DNA of 31,865 bases from JAAYCI01 sp031551695 (lineage in GTDB: Bacteria; Bacillota; Clostridia; Oscillospirales; Ruminococcaceae): positions 1-31,865 of the forward strand of contig JAVBNG010000046.1 in the NCBI GenBank assembly GCA_031551695.1. The letters run 5' to 3'. Below the pieces are notes generated by a model. That model was not told the DNA's origin, ran no database searches, and worked only from the letters and a program-made list of their open reading frames with translations. How positions within the stretch are numbered: position 1 is the first letter of the stretch; each line of letters begins with the position of its first letter. This document shows positions 9,978 through 18,761 of the stretch, one piece after another. The position numbers and the translations under genes were made by a program.

Positions 9978-12900
9978 ATGAAACAAAAAGTATGGTATCT
10001 TGCGGTTGCCGCGTGTATGCTGGTGCTCTTCATGGGCGCGGGCAGGCTTCCCGTGGTGGCGGCGCCCGACGCGCCGGAAGAGCCGGCAGCCGTGGAGTTG
10101 ACGGAGGCTCTGCCCACTGCGGCGGAAGACCCCGCCGGTCCGGTTGACCCGGCAGCGCCCACCGACCCGGCGGAACCTACCGACCCGGCAGCGCCCACTG
10201 ACCCGGCGGAGCCCACTGACCCGGCAGCGCCCACTGACCCGGCGGAGCCCACCGACCCGGCAGCGCCCACCGACCCGGCAGCGTCCACCGAGCCGGCAGC
10301 GTCCACCGAGCCGGTAGCGTCCACCGAGCCGGTAGAGCAACCCACCGCCCCGGCGGAACCCGCCGAGCCGGTGGTGGAACCCGCCGCGCCCGCGGTGCCC
10401 AATGACACTTCCACGGAAACGGGCGGCCTCGTTGAGGCGGAAGAGGAAAGCCTTGCCCAGGCGGACGCCCCGCCCTCAACGGGCTTGTACACAGACCCTG
10501 TCACCGGCAAGATGTACTATTACCTGAACGGTGAAATCCAAAAGGGCTGGGTGGAACTGAACAACGGCAAAGACACCTATTACGGCTCTGATGAAGACGG
10601 CTCGTTTTTGGCCGGCTGGCTGAAAAACAAACAGCGCAAAACCAGCAAAGGCGATTTTTACTTTGACGGCTCCACCTACCTGCTGTACAAGGGCAAGCTG
10701 TTCAAAGTGACGGACAGCAGCGGAACAAAAGCCTACTATGCCAACGCGGACGGCATGGTGTACAAAGACGGCTTTTTTGAAGAGAGCCAAAACCTGTACT
10801 ACGCCGGCGCCGACGGCGCCCTTGCCACGGGCTGGGTGGAGCAGCCCCGCGCCAGTTACGGCACCCAGCGCTATTATTTCGACGCCACTGCCTACAACGC
10901 CAAAACCGGCCTGTTCTCGGTGTCGGAAAACGGCCGCACCTACAGCTACTACGGCCGCCCCGCCGGCGAGTACTATGTGGCCCGCGGCCGTTATCAGGCG
11001 GCAAACGGCGCCACCTACATGGCCGATTCGAAGACCGGCGCGCTGGCGTCCGGCTTCACCAAGGACGAAAAAGGCCAGAAAATCTACGTGGACCCCACCA
11101 CCTGCCAGCTTGCGGTAAGCAAGCTGTTCAAATCGGGATCCAAAGCCTACTATGCCGGCAACGACGGCGTTATCAAAACCGGCTGGTTCCGCGTGAACGG
11201 TGGCCTGATGTACGGCAACAAATACGGCCAGCTGAAGTCCGGCTGGTACGATGCCAGCCGCAAAGGCGTGAAGGGGAAACAGACCTATTACTTCGACCCC
11301 GCCACCTACACGGCAAAAACCGGCCTGTTCAAGGTGGGCAGCAAGTATTACTACGGCCGCACTGGCAAGAAGGATTACATCATCAAAAGCTGGTACAAAA
11401 CGGGTAAGGATTATTACTACGGCAATTCCAAATCCGGCTATATGTACAGCGGCTTGAAACGCCTTACGCGCGACGGCGTAAAAAACTATTTTTACTTTAA
11501 CAAAGCCACCCGCATGCTGGTGCGCGGCGGCTTCTTCAAGGCGGAAGGCGAGCAGTACTACGCCACTTCCTCCGGCATCATCAAAACCGGCCTGTTCAAA
11601 GTGAAAAGCAATGTATATTTTGCCAACACAAAGGGCAATATGCTTACCGGTTTCCAATATGCCGTCAGCACCAAATATGGCAAAAATCGCTATTACTTCG
11701 ACCCCGTCACCTATAAGGCCGTCACAGGCTTCATCACTTATAAGGGCGATGCATCGAAAATGTACTACGGCGTGCCGAAGAAATTCTATATTGCCCGCGG
11801 CTATTACAAGCTGAACAGCAGCGGCAGCAAATCTTTCTACGCCCATTCCTCCACAGGTAAAATTTACCAGGGTTGGTTCAAAAGCGTCAACATCCTGAAA
11901 GACGGAACCAAAAACCTGTTCTACGCCACGCCCGGCACCGGCATCATCGTGAAGGGCAACAAGTGGTTCGACTCGGCCCAGGGCCAGGGCTACGCCTTCA
12001 AAAACGGCGTGTGCGCCCGTGGCGGTTACTTCCTCATCGGCTCGCTGGAGCACGAGTTCAACTCCAAGGGCATCTACACCGGCAAAATCAAAACGAAGGA
12101 CGGCAAGCAAAACGGCATCGACGTTTCCGCCCACCAGGGCACCATCGATTGGTCCAAGGTGAAAGCCAGCGGCGAGGTGCAGTTTGCCATCCTTCGGGCG
12201 CTTACATGGTCCGGCAATTATTACGCCATCGACACCCAGTTTGTGAAAAACGCGAAAGGCGCAAATGGCGTGGGCATTCCCATCGGCGCGTATCTGTTCA
12301 GCTACGCGTTCAACAATTCGGAAATGCTGGAGGAAGTGAACTTTGTGCTTCCCACGCTGAACAAGCTGAAAAAAGAAGGCGTCACCTTCGCATACCCCAT
12401 TTACATCGATTACGAGTACGAGAAAATCCCGGCCAACACCTCGTCCAACGCCCAGCGCACCGACATTGTGCGCACCGGCATGAACGCCCTGCAACAAGCG
12501 GGCTACCTGTCCGGCTTTTATGTAAGCCTGAACTGGTACAACAACATCATCGACGGCGCACAGCTCTCGAAAGAAGGCTATGACGCGTGGGTGGCCGCTT
12601 GGGGCTATCCGGATAACCCGCTGCCCGGCACGGCGGGCATGTGGCAGTATTCCAACGGCAATAAGGGAGGCGGCGCCACCGCCAACGGCGAACTGCCCCG
12701 CGTTCCCGGCATCAACGGCCGGGTGGACCGCAACACCTCCTACATCAACTACGGTGCACTGAACACCAACATGACCGTGTATGATCTGAACACCGGCAAA
12801 AACGTGTCCGGCAATATCCTGGATTTGGTGGCCAAAATCACCATGAACGAAGTGGGCGGCGGCCTTGGCCTTAGCGGCAAAGACAAAGTGGAGCTTTACA

Positions 12901-13592
12901 AAGTGCAGTCCGTGGCGGCCCACAGCATGCTGCTGTACTACAAAAAAATGGGCACAACCCCGCAGGTGGGCCTGAAAACCCCCACCGACGAAGTGAAGCA
13001 GGGCGCCTACCAGGTAGGCCGTTTCATGCAGAGCTACCAGAACAGCGCCATCAACGCGGCCTACGGCAGCGCGGCCAGCCTCACGGGCACAAACTCCGCC
13101 AAAAACATGGGCTGGGGAGACTACGCCTACCTTGTGGGAGTAGACAGCCCCTACGAGACCTTCAGCGGCTACAATGGCAGCAAAAACTACCAAAACAGAG
13201 GCTGTGTGCTTACGGAAGCCACCATCCGACAAAGCATCGTCAAAATCTTCGGCGCCAGCCAGGGCAACGCCCTGATGGCAGGCACCGCGAAGAAGGACTG
13301 GATCAAATTGACGCGCGACTCCCGCGGCAATGTTGTCAGCGCGAAAATTTGCGGCCAAACGGTGAACGGCGGCAAGTTCTTCGACAATTTCTACGGCGTG
13401 TACGCGCCGAACATCACCGCCGAGCCGGTGTACAACCCGAACGCGGGCACGTGGACCTTCGTTACCAACGGCAATGGCCACGGCGTGGGCCTCAGCCAAT
13501 ATGGCGCGGGCGGCTACGTGGCCAAGGGCTGGAAGTGGAAAGATATTTTGAGCCATTACTACAACGGCACAACAACCTCCTTTGCGGCATAA
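9978..13592 (+). CDS. Secreted GH25 muramidase / SpoIID-type lytic transglycosylase fusion with cell-wall-binding repeats
   Basis: A 1204-residue exported peptidoglycan enzyme. The ATG at 9978 follows GGAAAGGA and starts a signal peptide (basic start, hydrophobic core 5-22, cleavage near Ala28). Residues 30-170 form an Asp/Pro/Ala/Thr/Glu spacer with tandem hexapeptides. Residues about 170-705 hold many Tyr/Gly/Trp-rich repeats (YYY-x-G, K-x-GWF, LYY-x-G, KTGLFKV) of the choline-binding/cell-wall-binding type. A GH25 lysozyme domain spans about 710-925, with GIDVSAHQG (Asp715) and YIDYEYE (Asp811, Glu813) as catalytic candidates. Residues 930-1204 match SpoIID/LytB: NEVGG with Glu958 in the catalytic position, KVQSVAAHS, GDYAYLVGVDSPYE, and the terminal GNGHGVGLSQYGA...DILSHYYNGT. 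By family knowledge both domains cut the glycan strand, one by hydrolysis and one by transglycosylation on peptide-free glycan. It stands alone with its own promoter and strong terminator. Confidence 0.9.
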   Translation: MKQKVWYLAVAACMLVLFMGAGRLPVVAAPDAPEEPAAVELTEALPTAAEDPAGPVDPAAPTDPAEPTDPAAPTDPAEPTDPAAPTDPAEPTDPAAPTDPAASTEPAASTEPVASTEPVEQPTAPAEPAEPVVEPAAPAVPNDTSTETGGLVEAEEESLAQADAPPSTGLYTDPVTGKMYYYLNGEIQKGWVELNNGKDTYYGSDEDGSFLAGWLKNKQRKTSKGDFYFDGSTYLLYKGKLFKVTDSSGTKAYYANADGMVYKDGFFEESQNLYYAGADGALATGWVEQPRASYGTQRYYFDATAYNAKTGLFSVSENGRTYSYYGRPAGEYYVARGRYQAANGATYMADSKTGALASGFTKDEKGQKIYVDPTTCQLAVSKLFKSGSKAYYAGNDGVIKTGWFRVNGGLMYGNKYGQLKSGWYDASRKGVKGKQTYYFDPATYTAKTGLFKVGSKYYYGRTGKKDYIIKSWYKTGKDYYYGNSKSGYMYSGLKRLTRDGVKNYFYFNKATRMLVRGGFFKAEGEQYYATSSGIIKTGLFKVKSNVYFANTKGNMLTGFQYAVSTKYGKNRYYFDPVTYKAVTGFITYKGDASKMYYGVPKKFYIARGYYKLNSSGSKSFYAHSSTGKIYQGWFKSVNILKDGTKNLFYATPGTGIIVKGNKWFDSAQGQGYAFKNGVCARGGYFLIGSLEHEFNSKGIYTGKIKTKDGKQNGIDVSAHQGTIDWSKVKASGEVQFAILRALTWSGNYYAIDTQFVKNAKGANGVGIPIGAYLFSYAFNNSEMLEEVNFVLPTLNKLKKEGVTFAYPIYIDYEYEKIPANTSSNAQRTDIVRTGMNALQQAGYLSGFYVSLNWYNNIIDGAQLSKEGYDAWVAAWGYPDNPLPGTAGMWQYSNGNKGGGATANGELPRVPGINGRVDRNTSYINYGALNTNMTVYDLNTGKNVSGNILDLVAKITMNEVGGGLGLSGKDKVELYKVQSVAAHSMLLYYKKMGTTPQVGLKTPTDEVKQGAYQVGRFMQSYQNSAINAAYGSAASLTGTNSAKNMGWGDYAYLVGVDSPYETFSGYNGSKNYQNRGCVLTEATIRQSIVKIFGASQGNALMAGTAKKDWIKLTRDSRGNVVSAKICGQTVNGGKFFDNFYGVYAPNITAEPVYNPNAGTWTFVTNGNGHGVGLSQYGAGGYVAKGWKWKDILSHYYNGTTTSFAA
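10146..10343 (+). repeat. Tandem 18-bp repeat encoding (D/E)P(A/V)(A/E)(P/S)T
   Basis: Ten clear 18-bp units from 10146 to 10325 plus one degenerate unit. DPAAPT and DPAEPT alternate early, then EPAAST/EPVAST follow. Near-identical codons, including alternating ACC/ACT, suggest recent expansion by slippage or recombination. It encodes the stretched spacer after the signal peptide. Confidence 0.9.
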
Positions 13593-13616
13593 GCAAAGCG
13601 GGCAAAACAAACGAAG

Positions 13617-13653
13617 AAACCGCCTGTGAAAAACGCTTCACAGGCGGTTTTTT
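13617..13653 (+). terminator. Strong rho-independent terminator
   Basis: A perfect 14-bp stem (13617-13630 with 13637-13650) with a 6-nt loop, followed by a T-run. It ends the GH25-SpoIID transcript just before the ior promoter. Confidence 0.93.
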
Positions 13654-13665
13654 GCCGCAAAAAAG

Positions 13666-13695
13666 TTGAACCGGGGGCGGCGGATGTGCTATATT
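13666..13695 (+). promoter_or_regulatory. Promoter for iorAB
   Basis: TTGAAC at 13666-13671 and TATATT at 13690-13695 with an 18-bp spacer, directly after the terminator and about 70 nt before the iorA ATG. Confidence 0.65.
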
Positions 13696-13765
13696 GTTTA
13701 AATACCGTTTATACACAGATACCATGGCGCGCAGGGCGCGCCGCCACAAAAGGGGAACTTACCAA

Positions 13766-15499
13766 ATGAAACTGATGCTTGGCAACGAGGCTGTTGCCCG
13801 TGGCGCGTGGGAGGCAGGGGTGAACGTGTCCACAGCCTATCCCGGCACGCCCTCCACCGAAATTACCGAGAACATGGCAAAGTACGGCGACGTATTTGTG
13901 GAGTGGGCAGCGAACGAAAAAGTGGCGCTGGAAGTGGCCCTCGGCGCGGCCATGGGCGGCGCGCGGGCGCTGTGCTGCATGAAGCACGTGGGCGTGAACG
14001 TGGCGGCGGACCCGCTGTTCACCGCGGCTTACTCCGGCGTGGGCGGCGGCTTGGTGCTGGTGTGCGCGGACGACCCCGGCATGCACTCCAGCCAAAACGA
14101 GCAGGACAGCCGCTTTTACGCCATGGCGGCCCATGTGCCCATGCTGGAGCCGGCGAACAGCGCCGAGTGTTTGGAGTACACGAAACGGGCCTTTGCGCTG
14201 AGCGAACACTACGACACGCCGGTGATGCTGCGCCTTGTTACGCGCATTGCCCACGCCCGCAGCCTGGTGGAAGAGGGCGAGCGGCAAAACGTGCCGGTGA
14301 AGGACTATGTGAAAAACCCGGCCAAATATGTGATGATGCCCGGTTTCGCCCGCGGCCGCCACGTGGTGGTGGAGCAGCGCGAAAAGGACCTTGCCGCCGC
14401 CATGACCGCCCTTGGCTTTGATGTGGCTGAGTACGGCAGCCTTGAAGACGGCGTTATTTGCAGCGGCAGCGCCTACAACTATGTGAAAGAGGCCCTGCCC
14501 CACGCGTCCGTTTTAAAGCTGGGCATGGTGTACCCGCTGAACGAGCCGCTCATCCGCGAATTTGCCGCCAAGGTGAAAAACCTGTACGTGGTGGAGGAGC
14601 TGGAGCCTATTTTTGAGACGGCGATAAAAGCCATGGGCCTTGATGTCACCGGCAAGGAGGTTACAGGCCGCCAGGGTGAGTTGTTCGCCACCACGCTGAA
14701 GGAAAAAATCCTTGGCGCGCCGAACGCTGGCCCCATGGAGACGGCGGACATCCCGCCGCGCCCGCCGGTTTTGTGCCCCGGCTGCCCGCACCGCGCGGTG
14801 TTCCACGTGCTGGGCAAACTGAAAATGAACGTCATCGGCGACATCGGCTGCTACACCCTGGGCGCGCTGGCGCCGCTTTCCGCCATGGATTCGGAAATCT
14901 GCATGGGCGCGGCCGTGGGCATGGCGGAGGGCTTTCTGCACGCACGCGGCAAAGAGGCCGCCGCCAAAACCGTGGCTGTCCTTGGCGATTCCACCTTCGT
15001 CCACTCCGGCATCACCGGCCTTGTGAACGCCGTGTACAACCGGGCGGCCTCCACGGTGATGATTTTGGACAACTCTACCACCGGCATGACGGGCCACCAG
15101 CCGAACCCGGCCACAGGCGTCACCATCCGGGGCGAAATGAGCACCCGGCTGAACCTGGAAAAGCTGTGTGCGGCCATCGGCGTGCAGCACGTGCGCGTGG
15201 TGGACCCGTTTGACATGAAGGCGCTGGAAGCCGTGGTGAAGGAAGAGTGCGCCCGAAACGACGTGTCCGTCATCATTGCGCGGCGGCCCTGCGCCCTGCT
15301 TTCCAAAACCCACCCGGCGGCCTACACCGTTGCGCGGGAAGCTTGCGTCAAGTGCAAGGCCTGCATGCGCATCGGCTGCCCGGCCATCTCCATGGCCGAA
15401 GACGGCGCCCACATCGACGCCGCCCAGTGCGTGGGCTGCGGCGTGTGCGCGGGCCTTTGTCCAAGCGGAGCCATTCAGGCCGGCAAGGAGGCAAAATAA
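13766..15499 (+). CDS. iorA: Indolepyruvate:ferredoxin oxidoreductase, alpha subunit
   Basis: With IorB it oxidatively decarboxylates aromatic 2-oxo acids (indolepyruvate, phenylpyruvate, hydroxyphenylpyruvate from Trp, Phe, Tyr) with CoA and ferredoxin to aryl-acetyl-CoA and CO2. The protein has 577 residues from the ATG at 13766, preceded by AGGGGA. The N-terminal pyrimidine-binding domain starts GNEAVARGAWEAGV and has AYPGTPSTEI. The thiamine diphosphate domain has CPGCPHRAVFHVL, GDIGCYTLG and GDSTFVHSGITGLVNAVYN. The C-terminus binds two 4Fe-4S clusters: CVKCKACMRIGCP (C-x2-C-x2-C-x4-C) and CVGCGVCAGLCP. It overlaps iorB by one base. The length and domain order are standard for the two-subunit enzyme. 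Confidence 0.95.
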   Translation: MKLMLGNEAVARGAWEAGVNVSTAYPGTPSTEITENMAKYGDVFVEWAANEKVALEVALGAAMGGARALCCMKHVGVNVAADPLFTAAYSGVGGGLVLVCADDPGMHSSQNEQDSRFYAMAAHVPMLEPANSAECLEYTKRAFALSEHYDTPVMLRLVTRIAHARSLVEEGERQNVPVKDYVKNPAKYVMMPGFARGRHVVVEQREKDLAAAMTALGFDVAEYGSLEDGVICSGSAYNYVKEALPHASVLKLGMVYPLNEPLIREFAAKVKNLYVVEELEPIFETAIKAMGLDVTGKEVTGRQGELFATTLKEKILGAPNAGPMETADIPPRPPVLCPGCPHRAVFHVLGKLKMNVIGDIGCYTLGALAPLSAMDSEICMGAAVGMAEGFLHARGKEAAAKTVAVLGDSTFVHSGITGLVNAVYNRAASTVMILDNSTTGMTGHQPNPATGVTIRGEMSTRLNLEKLCAAIGVQHVRVVDPFDMKALEAVVKEECARNDVSVIIARRPCALLSKTHPAAYTVAREACVKCKACMRIGCPAISMAEDGAHIDAAQCVGCGVCAGLCPSGAIQAGKEAK

Positions 15500-16068
15500 T
15501 GGAGAATTTGAATATTGTCATTGCCGGCGTGGGCGGGCAGGGGACCTTGCTTGCCAGCCGCGTGTTGGGCAGTTTGGCGCTGCTTTCCGGCTGCGATATT
15601 AAAGTGAGCGAGGTGCACGGCATGAGCCAGCGCGGCGGCAGCGTGATGACCTATGTGCGCATGGGCGACAAAGTGCACGCCCCGCTGGTGGAGCAAAACG
15701 GCGCGGACTATGTGCTGGCCTTTGAAGAACTGGAGGCCCTGCGCGCGCTCACCTACCTGAAACCGGGCGGCGTGGTCATCATGAACACGCAGCAGATCAT
15801 GCCCATGCCGGTCATCACCGGCGCGGCGAAATATCCCGCCGATATCGGCGAGCGCATTTTGGCGAAGGGCAAGCTGCAAGAGCTGGACGCCCTGCCGCTG
15901 GCCACAAAGGCGGGCAGCCCCAAGGCCGTGAACACGGTGCTGCTGGGCGCGCTGGCAAAGCGGCTGGGTTTTTCAAAGGACCTGTGGGAAACCGCCCTGC
16001 GCGAAAACGTGCCGAAGAAGTTCATCGAGGCCAATCTGGCCGCCTTTGAGGCGGGGTATACCGCGTAG
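15499..16068 (+). CDS. iorB: Indolepyruvate:ferredoxin oxidoreductase, beta subunit
   Basis: The 189-residue partner of IorA, of the 2-oxoacid oxidoreductase gamma-domain family that binds CoA. It starts with a Rossmann-like NIVIAGVGGQGTLLASRVLG and contains EVHGMSQRGGSVMTYVRMG, the family signature. The ATG overlaps the iorA stop (TAATG), and AAGGAGG at 15485-15492 lies inside the end of iorA, so the two are translationally coupled. Confidence 0.95.
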   Translation: MENLNIVIAGVGGQGTLLASRVLGSLALLSGCDIKVSEVHGMSQRGGSVMTYVRMGDKVHAPLVEQNGADYVLAFEELEALRALTYLKPGGVVIMNTQQIMPMPVITGAAKYPADIGERILAKGKLQELDALPLATKAGSPKAVNTVLLGALAKRLGFSKDLWETALRENVPKKFIEANLAAFEAGYTA

Positions 16069-16372
16069 GGCGCGCGAGATTCGAGACGCTTTGCAAAAAC
16101 ACGAGGCGGCAAGCTTTTCTATGCGGGTCCTGTCACGGGGCATGTCCTCTCTCCCGGCACTGCGCCGGCGTTGCAAACGGTGGGCCGGCACGCTTCGCTG
16201 CCTGCCAAGGAAATTGGCACGCCGGCTTCGTTTCGTCCGTTCGAACACGCCCCGCACCACCCGCTCCGGACTGCAAGGGTTCTGGTAAAGTCAAACGGAC
16301 GCGTACAGCAAAAGCATTTTCCGATTCAGCCGCGCATCACCCATGCCCGCCACAACGCCCAAAGGAGCCTCC
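16069..16372. other. 304-nt intergenic region with nested inverted repeats
   Basis: No convincing gene. A nested dyad spans 16176-16241: AACGG (16176-16180), GCCGGC (16184-16189), TGCCAA (16203-16208), a 5-nt loop, TTGGCA (16214-16219), GCCGGC (16221-16226) and CCGTT (16237-16241). No T-run follows, so it is not an ordinary terminator. The region separates iorB from the amidohydrolase and may make the latter a separate or attenuated unit. No good promoter was seen. Confidence 0.5.
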
Positions 16373-17245
16373 ATGGACCGTTTTGACATGCACATCCACA
16401 TGATGGCAAACGAGCAGCACCCGGCGGGCTTTCTGGCAAAGCTGGCTGAGGCGAGCGTTTCGCAGGCGGCGGTGTTTTCTCAGCCGCCGCCCCAGTACGA
16501 CGCCGCCCTCGGCGCACCCTTCGAGGCGCGGTTGGAGCGTTTGCTTTCGCTGTGCGCCGCGGGAGACGGCAAGCTGCTGCCGGTGTTGTGGCTGCACCCG
16601 GCGGAGGAAGACGCCGCCGCCATCGCCAAATGCGCTGCCGCAAAGGGCGTGCGCGGGTTTAAAATTATCTGCAATAACTTCCACGTGTACGAAGATTTTT
16701 CCATGGCTTTGCTGGGTGAAATCGCCGCGCTGGGCCTGCCGGTGTGCTTCCACAGCGGCATTTTGTGGGACAAGGCCCCGTCGTCCAAATACAACCGCCC
16801 GCTGGATTTTGAGTATCTCATCGAGGTGCCAAGGCTGCGCTTTTCCCTGGCCCACTGCGCCTGGCCGTGGACGGACGAATGCCTTGCCCTGTACGGCAAG
16901 TTTTTAACGGTGGGGCAAGAAAACCCGGAAACCGCCGCCGAAATGTTTTTCGACCTCACCCCCGGTACGCCGCTTATTTACCGGCGGGATTTGCTCACCA
17001 AGCTGCTCACCGTCGGCTACGACACCACCCACAACATGATGTTCGGCACGGACTGCCGTGCAGAAAGCTACAACGCGGCCTGGACGAAAGAGTGGCTGGC
17101 GCGGGACGACGGCATTTACGATGAACTGGGCACGCCAAATGATGTGCGGGAGCGCATTTACAGCGAAAACGCCCGCCGCTTTTTCGGCCTTGTGGACGTG
17201 ACGGTGCGCCACAAGCGCCTTTCCATGGACGGCACCGCCGTTTAG
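16373..17245 (+). CDS. Amidohydrolase-2 family metal-dependent hydrolase
   Basis: A 290-residue TIM-barrel protein. The ATG at 16373 follows AAAGGAG at 16361-16367. Metal-ligand candidates are the opening DMHIH (H-x-H), His in VCFHSGILWD, His in FSLAHCAWPW, and Asp in MFGTDCRAE, the order expected for amidohydrolase-2 enzymes, with a final ENARRFFGL helix also typical. By family knowledge these act as hydrolases or as non-oxidative decarboxylases of aromatic and related acids; the substrate here is not known. It lies 41 nt upstream of the paaK-like gene, so a role in the same aromatic acid route is possible but is only inferred. Confidence 0.85.
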   Translation: MDRFDMHIHMMANEQHPAGFLAKLAEASVSQAAVFSQPPPQYDAALGAPFEARLERLLSLCAAGDGKLLPVLWLHPAEEDAAAIAKCAAAKGVRGFKIICNNFHVYEDFSMALLGEIAALGLPVCFHSGILWDKAPSSKYNRPLDFEYLIEVPRLRFSLAHCAWPWTDECLALYGKFLTVGQENPETAAEMFFDLTPGTPLIYRRDLLTKLLTVGYDTTHNMMFGTDCRAESYNAAWTKEWLARDDGIYDELGTPNDVRERIYSENARRFFGLVDVTVRHKRLSMDGTAV

Positions 17246-17286
17246 CCGGCTTTACCCAGCTTCAAACAGGAACCGGAGGAATCGCA

Positions 17287-18594
17287 ATGTACTGGAACAA
17301 GCCCGTAGAGACGATGGAACGGGAGAGTCTCGAAGCCATGCAGTTGTCCCGGCTGCAAAAAACCATCTGCCGCGTGTACCAAAACGTGCCCGTGTACCGC
17401 GAGCGCATGCAGGCCATGGGCGTGGAACCGGAAGATATCAAAACCCTCGCGGACATCCGCCGCCTGCCCTTCACCAATAAAAGCGATTTGCGCGACAACT
17501 ACCCCTATGGCCTGTTCGCCTCTCCGCCGGACGAGATCGTGCGCATCCATGCGTCCAGCGGCACCACGGGCAAGCCCATTGTGGCGGGCTACACCCAAAA
17601 CGACATCCGCGTGTGGAGCGAGGTGGTGGCCCGCTGCCTTGGCTGCGCCCATGTGGACAAAACGGACACGGTGCAGGTGGCCTACGGTTACGGCCTGTTC
17701 ACCGGGGGCCTGGGCCTGCACTACGGCGTGGAGCGCGTGGGCAGCAAGGTGGTGCCCATTTCGGCGGGCAACACCCAGCGGCAGATCATGCTGATGGAGG
17801 ACCTTGGCACCACGGCCATCGCCTGCACGCCCAGCTACGCGCTGATGGTGGGCGAAACACTGAAGGCCGAATGTTTCGACCTGTCCCGCCTGAAGCTGAA
17901 GACCGGCATCTTCGGCGCGGAACCCTGGACGGAGGGCATGCGAGACCAGATCGAGCAGCTTTTAAACATCAAGGCGCTGGACATTTACGGCCTCACCGAG
18001 ACCATCGGCCCCGGCGTTGGCATGGAGTGTATGGAGGGCCACCGCGGTCTGCACATCTGGGAGGACCATTTCCTCATCGAAATCCTCGACCCGGACACGG
18101 AAGCGCCTGTGCCGGACGGTGAAATGGGCGAGCTCGTCATCACCACTGTCACAAAAGAGGGCATGCCCACCATCCGCTACCGCACACATGACCTCACCTG
18201 CATCATCCCCGAGCCATGTCCCTGCGGGCGCACCCACCGCCGCATCGCGCGGCTGCGCGGCCGCACGGACGACATGCTCATCATCCGCGGCGTGAACGTG
18301 TTCCCCTCCCAGGTGGAGGCCGCCATCGTGGGCATCCCGGGCATTGCACCGCGCTATTTGCTGGTGGTGGACCGCGTGAACAACCTGGACCGCCTGGAGG
18401 TGCAGGTGGAGCTGGACCCGGAGCTGGTGAGCGACGAAATACGCGCCATCGAGAAGCTGCACGCCGACGTGAAGAAAGCGGTGGAGCAGGTGCTGGGCCT
18501 CGGCGTAGACCTGCGCCTCGTGGAGCCCGGCAGCATCGAGCGCAGCGAGGGCAAATCGAAGCGCACCGTGGATAAGCGCGCGCTGCAGGACTAG
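17287..18594 (+). CDS. paaK: Phenylacetate-CoA ligase
   Basis: An AMP-forming acyl-CoA ligase that joins an aryl acetate to CoA, or potentially works next to IOR on aryl-acetyl-CoA. The 435-residue length is normal. Motifs include the P-loop-like HASSGTTGKPIVAGYT, the adenylate-binding YGLTETIGPGVG, and RTDDMLIIRGVNVFPSQVE, with a C-terminal domain ending in SEGKSKRTVDKR. The ATG is preceded by CGGAGGA. IOR, PaaK and an ACT-domain protein are often neighbours in anaerobes, by general knowledge; the specificity for phenyl-, hydroxyphenyl- or indole-acetate cannot be told from sequence. Confidence 0.93.
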   Translation: MYWNKPVETMERESLEAMQLSRLQKTICRVYQNVPVYRERMQAMGVEPEDIKTLADIRRLPFTNKSDLRDNYPYGLFASPPDEIVRIHASSGTTGKPIVAGYTQNDIRVWSEVVARCLGCAHVDKTDTVQVAYGYGLFTGGLGLHYGVERVGSKVVPISAGNTQRQIMLMEDLGTTAIACTPSYALMVGETLKAECFDLSRLKLKTGIFGAEPWTEGMRDQIEQLLNIKALDIYGLTETIGPGVGMECMEGHRGLHIWEDHFLIEILDPDTEAPVPDGEMGELVITTVTKEGMPTIRYRTHDLTCIIPEPCPCGRTHRRIARLRGRTDDMLIIRGVNVFPSQVEAAIVGIPGIAPRYLLVVDRVNNLDRLEVQVELDPELVSDEIRAIEKLHADVKKAVEQVLGLGVDLRLVEPGSIERSEGKSKRTVDKRALQD

Positions 18595-18610
18595 CCGGTA
18601 CAAAAGGTAC

Positions 18611-18732
18611 GGCCGGATGCCGGGTACGTGACACGTATCTACCTTCCGCGCCGCCTCGCATACAACGAAGGGATGTTGTATGCGATTCGGCTTGCGGCTG
18701 ACGATACGCTTTCTCGCACCCGCCATCCAGCC
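18611..18732. repeat. Inverted-repeat element, copy A
   Basis: The terminal arms (18611-about 18639 and about 18702-18732) are imperfect inverted repeats: GGCCGGATGCCGGGT on the left matches GGCTGGATGGCGGGT read from the right, and both arms end inwards in CGTATC. Inside is a perfect 10-bp stem (18657-18666 with 18675-18684). The boxes TACCTTCCGCG (18640) and CTTGCGGCTGA (18691) recur in copy B at 23161-23335 with almost identical spacing. It fills the gap between paaK and the ACT gene. Confidence 0.7.
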
Positions 18733-18761
18733 TGGAATCAGCAACTAAGGAGGGAAACGGA

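Noticed and set aside
10476..13610. A long minus-strand frame opposite the GH25-SpoIID gene
   Set aside because: It is a shadow frame with no motif or ribosome site; the plus-strand protein has clear domains.
15973..16260. A basic minus-strand frame over the iorB end and following gap
   Set aside because: It has an Arg-rich, low-information composition, no ribosome site and overlaps iorB; the region is better seen as structured non-coding DNA.
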